Shown here one piece after another: positions 57,230 through 64,000 of a stretch of 64,000 nucleotides of DNA; within the stretch, counting starts at the first letter, position 1, and each line of letters starts with the position of its first letter. Below the pieces are notes generated by a model. It did no database searches, was not told the origin of the DNA, and saw only the letters and a list, made by a program, of their open reading frames with translations. The translations under genes were made by a program, and so were the position numbers. Origin of the DNA: an uncultured Acidobacteriaceae bacterium (GTDB taxonomy: Bacteria; Acidobacteriota; Terriglobia; Terriglobales; Acidobacteriaceae); the NCBI GenBank assembly GCA_903828675.1, contig CAIKND010000095.1, positions 1 to 64,000 of the forward strand, read 5' to 3'.

Positions 57230-57762
57230 GGCAGGAGGACCGGGCGGTCGCTGCCGGGGGCCCCGCGCTAGCGGGTTTCTTCGGGGGAGGAAAGTCCGAA
57301 CTCCGCAGGGCAGTGTGCCGGATAACGTCCGGGACGCGGACTTCAAGGTCCGTGGACGGCAAGTGCCACAGAAAAGATACCGCCTCGGTTACCCCTCCCC
57401 CGCTTCTTCGGAACCGGTGGAGGGCATCCCTGGAAACGCAATACCCGAGTGGGTCCGGCTTGCCGGGAACGCTCGCCGTTGCGGCAACTCCAGCGCCGGG
57501 GTAAGGGTGAAATGGTGCGGTAAGGGCGCACCGCCCGTGCCTGTAAAGGCCGGGGCAAGGTAAACCCCACACGGAGCAAGACCAAATAGGGAGGGAAACG
57601 GCGGCCAAGAGCCAGGCAGCCGTTGCGCATCGGCCCGACGCGCCCAGGCGGCTTGAGCTATTGCCGAAACCTCCGGGTAGGTCGCTGATGAGTGTCCGCG
57701 GCAACGCGGCGCCTAGAGGAATGACCGCACACGACAGAATTCGGCTTATAGGTCCTTTTGCC
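57230..57762 (+). ncRNA. rnpB: RNase P RNA (type A) with enlarged P12
   Basis: The 5' end GGCAGGAGGACC pairs with the 3' end GGTCCTTTTGCC to give a 12-bp P1. Conserved elements are present: GAGGAAAGTCCGAACTC (P4 5' side, J3/4), GGTAAGGGTGAAA (57500 on), GGTAAACCCCACACGGAGCA, CCAAATAGG, and the 3' block GAATGACCGC-ACACGACAGAATTCGGCTTATA. It matures tRNA 5' ends. At about 533 bases it is longer than usual; about 115 bases (57385-57499) replace the short P12 arm of E. coli. Confidence 0.95.
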
Positions 57763-57782
57763 GAATGTTCCTAAAAAGACGA

Positions 57783-57817
57783 CAGCCCCGGCCGGGAGAG
57801 TTTTCCGGCCGGGGCTG
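57783..57817 (+). terminator. Terminator-like hairpin after rnpB
   Basis: CAGCCCCGGCCGG pairs perfectly with CCGGCCGGGGCTG (13 bp) around GAGAGTTTT, followed by ACCATTTT. Probably ends the rnpB transcript before dut. Confidence 0.6.
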
Positions 57818-57859
57818 ACCATTTTAGGCAGGTTCTCCGCCTCGCTATACGATAGAAAG

Positions 57860-58294
57860 ATGTTGCGAGTAAAGCGTTTGGTAGAAACTGCCCGGCTCCC
57901 GGTGGTGGCGCACCCCGGCGAAGACCTGGGCTATGACCTTTTTGCGTCGGAAGGCGCGGTGCTGGCTCCCGGAGCCACCGTGAAGGTGAAGACCGGCATC
58001 GCCGTTGAGGCGCGGAATCCAGTGACCGGGGCTCCGCTAGGGCTGCTGGTGAGGGACCGGTCGTCGATGGCGTCCAGGGGGATTGCGACGACGGGCGGCG
58101 TGATCGATGCCGGCTACCGGGGCGAAATCATGGTTCTGATGACCAATCTGGGCGAATCCCCAATCGAGTTGAAGGCTGGCGACAAGATCGCCCAGATGAT
58201 TCCGGTTCCCGTCCTGACCGGGGTGGTGGAGGATGTGGAAAGCCTGGAGGAGTCGGCCCGCGCGGAGAAGGGGTTCGGCAGTTCAGGTCACTAA
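57860..58294 (+). CDS. dut: dUTP diphosphatase
   Basis: 144 residues, a trimeric dUTPase. All five motifs are visible: PGEDLGYDLFA (1), VRDRSSMASRGI (2), GGVIDAGYRGEI (3), AGDKIAQMIPVP (4) and the C-terminal RAEKGFGSSG (5, P-loop-like tail). It converts dUTP to dUMP and keeps uracil out of DNA. A longer frame from 57758 would start inside the rnpB 3' end and is not used. Confidence 0.95.
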   Translation: MLRVKRLVETARLPVVAHPGEDLGYDLFASEGAVLAPGATVKVKTGIAVEARNPVTGAPLGLLVRDRSSMASRGIATTGGVIDAGYRGEIMVLMTNLGESPIELKAGDKIAQMIPVPVLTGVVEDVESLEESARAEKGFGSSGH

Positions 58295-58513
58295 AGAGGG
58301 CAGGGCCGGAACCATGGGGAAGCTCCGTGCGTATCCAAAGAAGGGGAGTAGTCCTGTCTGCGCCCGGTCAGCAAGTTGGAATGCGGCCTGATAGGCCTGC
58401 TTTCCGTCCAAGAGAATAACAGCCTGGGAATTGTGGTTGCTGGAGATTACGTACACTGGACATGGTGGGCAACTGCCCAGGGCCGCACCCGATCCGGCAA
58501 AGAAAGCAGATAC

Positions 58514-59740
58514 ATGCAATTCACTGAGGCTTTTAAACTCGCGTTGCAGTCCCTCTGGGGCAACAAGATGCGGACGATTCTGACGCTGATCGGCGTGGTC
58601 ATGGGCGTCGCCTCGGTGATCATGGTCATCACGCTGGTGAACGGCGCGAACAAGTATGTGAGCACCAAGCTGTCAGGCTATGGCGCCGACGTGTTTACCG
58701 TTACGCGCATGTCCAGCATCATCTTCTCGGCCGAGGACTACTTTAAATACCAAAAGCGCAAGATAATACGCTTCGAGGACTACCAGGCGGTCCGGGATGG
58801 TTGCACCCTGTGCAGCGAAGTGGGCGCGATGCTCGACCGGTCCACAACCGTGGTGGCTAACAAGCACTCCAGCGACAATACCGAAATTCGCGGCTACACG
58901 TGGACCATGCTTTCGTTGAACAACATCGACATCGCGCTGGGACGCGGTTTTACTCAGGGCGACGAGGACCACGCGACGCATAACGTGATCGTAGGCTACG
59001 ACATTGTGGACAACCTGCTTGGAAGCATTGATCCGCTCGGCCAGGAGATCCGGGTAAATGGCATTCCTTATACGATTGTTGGCGTAGGCGACCGCCAGGG
59101 CAAGACACTCGGCCAGTCGCAAGATAACTGGGTGGCCGTCCCCATCACCACCTACCAGCAAACCTACGGCTACAACGATTCGGTGAATATCTACTCGCGC
59201 GCCAATGGCGATGCCGAAGTGATGGCGCGAGCCCAGGACGAGGTCCGGGTCATTATGCGCACGCGCCGCCACGATGCGCCGGGAACGCCGGACGACTTTC
59301 AGTTAGAAACAAACGATACGTTTCTTGACATCTGGAAGCAGATCAGCGCGGTGTTTGCCTGGGTGGTGCTGGGCATTGCTTCCATTTCTCTCGTCGTTGG
59401 CGGCATTGTGATCATGAACATCATGCTGGTCTCAGTTACTGAGCGAACGCGCGAGATCGGTGTCCGCAAGGCGCTTGGAGCGAAGCAGCGCGACGTGTTG
59501 CTGCAGTTTTTGATTGAAAGCGCAACCATGTCGCTGTTAGGGGGAGCCATCGGCGTGCTGTGCGGTGTGATCGTAGCCAAGCTTATTACGCTGATTATCG
59601 GATTTCCCACCACAGTTCAACTTTGGAGCGTGCTGCTGGGACTGTTTGTCGCCGTGGCGACAGGAATCTTTTTCGGAGTGTATCCGGCCTCGAAAGCAGC
59701 AAAGCTGGATCCAGTCGTAGCTCTCAGAGCGGAACTCTGA
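58514..59740 (+). CDS. MacB-like ABC transporter permease, type A copy 1
   Basis: 408 residues from the ATG at 58514 (MQFTEAFKLALQSLWGNKM); a longer frame exists but this start aligns with the copy at 61498. MacB/FtsX architecture: one transmembrane helix near residues 20-45, a periplasmic MacB_PCD domain, and three helices at the C-terminus with the MNIMLVSVTERTREIGVRKA coupling segment. No ATPase is present in the window. It is probably one half of a heterodimer with the type B permease downstream. Confidence 0.9.
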   Translation: MQFTEAFKLALQSLWGNKMRTILTLIGVVMGVASVIMVITLVNGANKYVSTKLSGYGADVFTVTRMSSIIFSAEDYFKYQKRKIIRFEDYQAVRDGCTLCSEVGAMLDRSTTVVANKHSSDNTEIRGYTWTMLSLNNIDIALGRGFTQGDEDHATHNVIVGYDIVDNLLGSIDPLGQEIRVNGIPYTIVGVGDRQGKTLGQSQDNWVAVPITTYQQTYGYNDSVNIYSRANGDAEVMARAQDEVRVIMRTRRHDAPGTPDDFQLETNDTFLDIWKQISAVFAWVVLGIASISLVVGGIVIMNIMLVSVTERTREIGVRKALGAKQRDVLLQFLIESATMSLLGGAIGVLCGVIVAKLITLIIGFPTTVQLWSVLLGLFVAVATGIFFGVYPASKAAKLDPVVALRAEL

Positions 59741-59757
59741 GAGCAGTTCTTAGTGCT

Positions 59758-60212
59758 CAGTTCGTAGTTGTAAATTGTTGAGCAAGAGGTGGCCTGCTTT
59801 TATGGTTCAGTCATTTCGAGATTTGGTAGTTTGGCAGCGCTCGATGCAATCGAAATTGGCGGTCTACCATTGGACTCAGGGCTTCCCGCGCGAAGAACAA
59901 TACGGTCTCACAAACCAAATCCGCCGCTCGCCGATTTCGATCCCGAGCAATATTGCCGAAGGCCAAGGCAGATTGGGTGCTGGTGAGTTTCGGCAATTCC
60001 TCGGAATCGCACGCGGATCGAATAGCGAAGTTCAAACTCAACTTGAGATTGCGCGTTCTCTCAAGATGGGCGACCCCAAGTTGATCGACGAGGCAGAATC
60101 TCTGTCGGACGAAATCAGAAGGATGCTCTTTGGCCTGCTCGATTCGCTCAAGGGCGCAGCAAACTGAAGACTTTGAACTACGAACTGTGAACTTAGAATT
60201 GTTGCGGAGCAA
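59758..60212. repeat. Repeat-flanked insertion carrying the S23 gene
   Basis: CAGTTCGTAGTT (59758-59769) and AACTACGAACTG (60176-60187) are exact 12-bp inverted repeats around the S23 gene. Outside them the related direct repeats AATTGTTGAGCAA (59773-59785) and AATTGTTGCGGAGCAA (60197-60212) also flank it. The unit lies between two permease genes that are otherwise closely spaced in the second pair. Confidence 0.6.
59802..60167 (+). CDS. Four-helix-bundle protein (S23/23S rRNA intervening-sequence type)
   Basis: 121 residues with the typical S23 sequence: FRDLVVWQRSMQSKLAVYHW, LTNQIRRSPISIPSNIAEGQ and EFRQFLGIARGSNSEVQTQL. These proteins were first found inside rRNA intervening sequences and are now known as widespread orphan genes; they form pentameric helical bundles of unknown function. 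Here it sits between permease genes within flanking inverted repeats. There is no clear ribosome binding site. Confidence 0.92.
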   Translation: MVQSFRDLVVWQRSMQSKLAVYHWTQGFPREEQYGLTNQIRRSPISIPSNIAEGQGRLGAGEFRQFLGIARGSNSEVQTQLEIARSLKMGDPKLIDEAESLSDEIRRMLFGLLDSLKGAAN

Positions 60213-60214
60213 CC

Positions 60215-61471
60215 ATGGCACGGGGACAGACTCGGGAATCGGTAAAGATGGCGCTCGATACGCTGCGGGCGAACAAGCTGCGGTCGAGCTTGACGATCCT
60301 CGGGATCGTGATCGGCGTGACAACTGTGATCACCATTTCTTCGGTGATCAATGGACTGAACAATCGGGTGTCGGACTTTGTGAGTTCGCTGGGTTCGAAT
60401 GTTTTTTGGGTGTTCCATATGCCGGTTATCGGCGTGCGGCCCACAACTGAACAACTAACGCGGAAGAAGTTGACCGTCGAAGACGTTATGGCGCTGCGCG
60501 AGCTGCCGCACGTGGTAGCTGCGGACGGAGCTCACCAGCACGTCAAGCGCCAGTTTCGCGTGGGCGATGTGGCGGTAAAGTACAACGGTAAAAAGGTTGC
60601 CGGTACTATCCTGCAGGGAGCTACCGCGGCATTCGGCGATGTGAATGACCTGACGTTTATTCAGGGCCGCCTGTTTACCGACGAGGAAGATCAGCGCGCT
60701 GCCCATGTATGCGTTCTGGGCCACGATACCTGGGAAGAGCTTTTCGGCGATCAGAACGCAATCGGAAAAGAAGTGACGGTTGAGAGCGGCCTCTACACCG
60801 TGATCGGTGTTCTGGACAAGCGCAAGCAACCGTTCGGCGGCGGCAAGAATCCCAACGACAATACCGTCGATTTCCCCATGGGAACCTTCCACAACCTGCA
60901 TCCTGAAGATCTGGACCTATGGGTCAGCGTGAAGTACGACGACCCAAAGAATAAGGCACTGGTGGAGGAGGAGATTCGCGAATTAATGCGCATCCGCCGC
61001 AAGGTAAAGACGCAGGCGGACGACAACTTCGAGATCTTTGGGCCGGACTCGCTTACCAAGCTGTGGGGCCAGCTTACGGGTGGGCTGGTGGCGTTCATGA
61101 TCGCCGTCTCCAGCGTTGGCCTTATGGTGGGCGGTGTAGGCGTGATGAACATCATGCTGGTGAGCGTGACCGAGCGGACTCGCGAAATCGGCATCCGCAA
61201 GGCGATCGGCGCAACCAGGCGAACTATCCTGACCCAATTCACTACAGAGGCAGTAACTCTGTGCGCCATTGGAGGGGTGGTGGGTGTAATCGTGGGTGCG
61301 ATCCTCACTTGGATCGTCTACTTCCTGCCCATCGGCCTGCCTGCTACGCTCTCAACCATGTGGGTCTTGATCGGCTTTGGCGTCTCCTGCGCCATCGGGC
61401 TGATCTTCGGTATCTATCCGGCGTGGAAGGCCGCGAACCTGGACCCCATCGAGGCTTTAAGGTATGAATAG
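60215..61471 (+). CDS. MacB-like ABC transporter permease, type B copy 1
   Basis: 418 residues starting MARGQTRESVKMALDTLRANKLRSSLT, with the same MacB_PCD and FtsX layout as type A but a distinct N-terminus. The C-terminal segment MNIMLVSVTERTREIGIRKAIGA is conserved. It is closest to the type B copy at 62727. It starts two bases after the S23 insertion and 26 bases before type A copy 2. Confidence 0.9.
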   Translation: MARGQTRESVKMALDTLRANKLRSSLTILGIVIGVTTVITISSVINGLNNRVSDFVSSLGSNVFWVFHMPVIGVRPTTEQLTRKKLTVEDVMALRELPHVVAADGAHQHVKRQFRVGDVAVKYNGKKVAGTILQGATAAFGDVNDLTFIQGRLFTDEEDQRAAHVCVLGHDTWEELFGDQNAIGKEVTVESGLYTVIGVLDKRKQPFGGGKNPNDNTVDFPMGTFHNLHPEDLDLWVSVKYDDPKNKALVEEEIRELMRIRRKVKTQADDNFEIFGPDSLTKLWGQLTGGLVAFMIAVSSVGLMVGGVGVMNIMLVSVTERTREIGIRKAIGATRRTILTQFTTEAVTLCAIGGVVGVIVGAILTWIVYFLPIGLPATLSTMWVLIGFGVSCAIGLIFGIYPAWKAANLDPIEALRYE

Positions 61472-61497
61472 CTAGAACCTGTTACAGTGGGGCGGCT

Positions 61498-62724
61498 ATG
61501 CAGTTCAGTGAGGCATTCAAACTCGCGCTGCAATCCCTGTGGGGCAACAAACTCCGCACGATTCTCACGCTGCTCGGAGTTGTGATCGGGGTTGCGTCAG
61601 TGATCACCGTGGTCACCCTGACCAACGGCGCCGAGCAATTTGTAACCACAAAGATCAACACCTACGGCGCCAGCGTGGTTACGGTCAGCAAGATGCCGCA
61701 GACCTTCATCACGCTCGATGAGTATCTCTCGTTCCAAAAGCGGAGAGACGTTACCATCGACGACTACAGGGCCATCCTTTCCGACTGCAAATCCTGCGTG
61801 TCTGTCGGCGCAACGCGCAGTAGCGTCGGGAAGGTCGTTTACGGCACCAAATCCACAACGGACACCAACATTCGCGGCTGGACGTGGACCATGCCGCCGA
61901 TTTCGAATCTCAATATCGAGGAGGGCCGGTCGTATACCGAGACCGAGGACGAGCATAGTGCGCACGTGGCCATCGTGGGCTCCGACGTGGTTGAGAACGT
62001 GCTCGGCTTCGGCGACCCGATCGGCAAGGAAATCCGCGTCGATGGCGCGGCCTACACGGTGATTGGGGTAGGCGAACACCAGGGGAAGATGCTGGGTCAG
62101 AGCATGGATAACTGGGTAGCCATTCCACTCACGGCATTTCTGCATACTTACGGCGCTCACCAAAGCATGACTGTGTTTGTAAATGCGGGCGGGGGCGGCG
62201 AAGTGATGGATGCGGTATCCGACGAGCTGCGCGTGATTATGCGTGCTCGACGGCACCTGGCTCCGGGCGCCCCAGACACTTTTTCGATTGATACGAGCGC
62301 GACCTTTCAGAACCTTCTGGGTAAAATCATCAATAGTTTCGGTGCTGTGGTGGTGGCGATTGCAGCCGTTTCCCTGGTCATCGGCGGCATCGTCATTATG
62401 AACATCATGCTGGTCTCGGTCACCGAGCGCACCAGGGAGATTGGAGTCCGCAAGGCACTGGGCGCGCGCCGCAACGATATCCTGCTTCAGTTTCTGATCG
62501 AGTCCGCAACCATGTCCCTTGTCGGAGGGGTGCTGGGTGTAATTGCAGGCATAAGTGCAGCCAAAATCATTACCTTGGCCATTGATTTTCCATCGGCGGT
62601 CCAGTTCTGGTCCATCCTGGTGAGCTTGTTCGTTGCCACCAGCGTCGGCTTGTTTTTCGGAGTTTACCCGGCGCACAAGGCCGCGCAACTCGATCCGATT
62701 ACGGCCTTGCGAGCGGAGCTATAG
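61498..62724 (+). CDS. MacB-like ABC transporter permease, type A copy 2
   Basis: 408 residues, the same length as the copy at 58514 and similar along the whole sequence (MQFSEAFKLALQSLWGNKLR start; RTREIGVRKALGA coupling region; ending DPITALRAEL). Two bases separate its stop from type B copy 2, so translation is probably coupled. Transported substrate unknown; MacB-type permeases often act in export or envelope stress. Confidence 0.9.
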   Translation: MQFSEAFKLALQSLWGNKLRTILTLLGVVIGVASVITVVTLTNGAEQFVTTKINTYGASVVTVSKMPQTFITLDEYLSFQKRRDVTIDDYRAILSDCKSCVSVGATRSSVGKVVYGTKSTTDTNIRGWTWTMPPISNLNIEEGRSYTETEDEHSAHVAIVGSDVVENVLGFGDPIGKEIRVDGAAYTVIGVGEHQGKMLGQSMDNWVAIPLTAFLHTYGAHQSMTVFVNAGGGGEVMDAVSDELRVIMRARRHLAPGAPDTFSIDTSATFQNLLGKIINSFGAVVVAIAAVSLVIGGIVIMNIMLVSVTERTREIGVRKALGARRNDILLQFLIESATMSLVGGVLGVIAGISAAKIITLAIDFPSAVQFWSILVSLFVATSVGLFFGVYPAHKAAQLDPITALRAEL

Positions 62725-62726
62725 TC

Positions 62727-63983
62727 ATGCGGCTGAGCGACTCAAAAGAATCGGTTCGGATGGCGCTGGACACCCTGCGCAAGAATAAACTGCGTTCCGG
62801 CCTTACGATTCTGGGCATCTCGATAGGCATCTCCACGGTGATTCTTATCTCCTCGGCCATCAATGGGCTCAACACCAATATCGACCAGTTCGTCCGCTCG
62901 CTGGGCACCAACGATTTGTGGGTCTTCCGCTTTGAACCGTTTGGACGGCGTCCGACGACGGCGGAACTCAATCGCAAGCAGCTCACCTATGAGGACGGCG
63001 TTGCGATGCGCAGCCTGCCTCATGTTCTTGCCGTCGATCCCGCCCTCACCTACCAGAATTTCCAATTGGGCATCGGCAATGTATCTCTAAAACACGGTAC
63101 ACATAAGATTCAAAACACCATTATTTATGGCGACACATCGGCGGTAAAAGAGACCAACGATATCGAGATGCTGGAAGGCCGCATGTGGACCGAGTCGGAA
63201 GAGGAGCATAGCTCCAACGTGGTGGTTCTGGGCCACGACTCCGCGGAGGACCTGTTCCCCGATGAATCGCCGCTGGGCAAGGATCTGGAATGCGGCGGCG
63301 ACGTGTTTACGGTGATTGGCGTACTCGACGTGCAGCCGCAGCCGTTCGGAAGCGGGCGCAATACGCAGGACAACTCCGCCTACTTCCCGCTTGGAACGTT
63401 CCACAAGATCCACCCGGAGATCAAAGACTTCTGGATCACCGTGAAGTATGACGATGCCGCCAATAAGGACCTTGTTACCGAAGAAATTCGCGAGCTTCTC
63501 CGCGTCCGGCGAAGGGTCCGCCTGGAACAGGACGATAACTTCGCGATCTTCAGTCCAGAGTCCCTGACGCGCTTGTGGAATCAGTTGACCGGCGGCCTGT
63601 TTCTGTTTATGGTGGCCGTTTCTTCAGTCGGACTGATGGTTGGCGGCGTCGGCGTGATGAACATCATGCTGGTGTCGGTTACCGAGCGAACCCGGGAGAT
63701 AGGTGTCCGCAAAGCCATTGGGGCAACCAAAAAGAATATCCTCCTGCAATTCACTCTGGAGGCTGTGACCCTCTGCATGGTTGGCGGCCTGCTCGGCATC
63801 CTTGCGGGGGCTCTCTTTACCTTGATTTTGCATTTTGCCGTGTCGTTCCTCCATGCCGCACTTTCAGTCACCTGGGTGGTTGTCGCCTTCGCGGTCTCCT
63901 TTGCCATCGGCCTCGTGTTTGGGATCTACCCTGCATGGAAGGCGGCCTCGATGGACCCCATTGAAGCGCTCCGCTACGAATAG
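62727..63983 (+). CDS. MacB-like ABC transporter permease, type B copy 2
   Basis: 418 residues (MRLSDSKESVRMALDTLRKN), matching the copy at 60215 in length and layout, with the MNIMLVSVTERTREIGVRKA segment and the DPIEALRYE ending. It is the last gene in the window; an ATPase or adaptor may follow beyond the right edge. The two A-B pairs look like a tandem duplication. Confidence 0.9.
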   Translation: MRLSDSKESVRMALDTLRKNKLRSGLTILGISIGISTVILISSAINGLNTNIDQFVRSLGTNDLWVFRFEPFGRRPTTAELNRKQLTYEDGVAMRSLPHVLAVDPALTYQNFQLGIGNVSLKHGTHKIQNTIIYGDTSAVKETNDIEMLEGRMWTESEEEHSSNVVVLGHDSAEDLFPDESPLGKDLECGGDVFTVIGVLDVQPQPFGSGRNTQDNSAYFPLGTFHKIHPEIKDFWITVKYDDAANKDLVTEEIRELLRVRRRVRLEQDDNFAIFSPESLTRLWNQLTGGLFLFMVAVSSVGLMVGGVGVMNIMLVSVTERTREIGVRKAIGATKKNILLQFTLEAVTLCMVGGLLGILAGALFTLILHFAVSFLHAALSVTWVVVAFAVSFAIGLVFGIYPAWKAASMDPIEALRYE

Positions 63984-64000
63984 CTTATAAAACCTGAAAA

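Noticed and set aside
57096-57704. Minus-strand 202-residue frame
   Set aside because: It lies across the RNase P RNA and hepT; composition reflects the structured RNA.

Overview
The window looks like chromosomal DNA of a GC-rich Acidobacteriota bacterium, probably class Terriglobia. This is inferred from gene content: many Tat-exported sugar enzymes, tandem MacB-like permeases without a linked ATPase, a DUF2934 protein, a DUF6152/DUF6644 pair and abundant short palindromic repeats. No marker gene allows a firmer placement. Coding density is high on both strands. There is no CRISPR array, prophage or rRNA operon; one tRNA-Arg(CCG) and the RNase P RNA are present.

Layout. 1-717: tail of an IS630-like transposase and a gene-poor stretch. 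718-4532: DUF362 protein, Tat-tagged AmmeMemoRadiSam radical SAM enzyme and a fused Memo-AMMECR1 protein. 4540-13405 (minus): a Cys-rich small protein, CusC, CusB and CusA (Cu/Ag efflux), then a membrane aminopropyltransferase-like protein, apparently one operon. 14134-19622: tRNA-Arg, small protein, cupin, aldo/keto reductase, alcohol dehydrogenase, OprB-like porin and a divergent AraC regulator. 19708-24154: Tat-exported sugar isomerase and MocA oxidoreductase, divergent from a secreted beta-helix protein. 24297-31267: ribosomal protein S1, membrane protein, UBP zinc finger, a secreted proteasome-like hydrolase, GlpK and DUF2934. 31268-39223: GH13 glucosidase, secreted proteins, VOC protein, AsmA-like protein, zinc-ribbon protein and a nucleotidase. 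39303-42837: sigma-28 promoter and orphan flagellin, TolB-like propeller, XRE-cupin regulator. 42969-49436: TIGR01777 epimerase, AsnS, nitroreductase, YdcF, outer-membrane protein, GlgC. 49545-53555 (minus): DoxX-like, LipB, E2 acyltransferase, DUF6152, DUF6644. 53858-57165: RsgA, GH29 fucosidase, MntA/HepT toxin-antitoxin pair. 57230-63983: rnpB, dut and two tandem permease pairs interrupted by an S23/four-helix-bundle gene.

Most notable points. (1) A family of eight hairpin elements shares a core with a conserved C-A mismatch and compensated inner stems, set in at least three kinds of flank with their own terminal inverted repeats; one kind resembles the end of the IS630-like element at the left edge. 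(2) A proteasome-fold protein whose signal-peptide cleavage would itself expose the catalytic Thr1. (3) The exported AmmeMemoRadiSam locus. (4) Two genes that appear to start at AUC and AUA codons behind strong Shine-Dalgarno sequences. (5) An orphan flagellin behind a well-spaced FliA promoter. (6) RNase P RNA with an enlarged P12 region.
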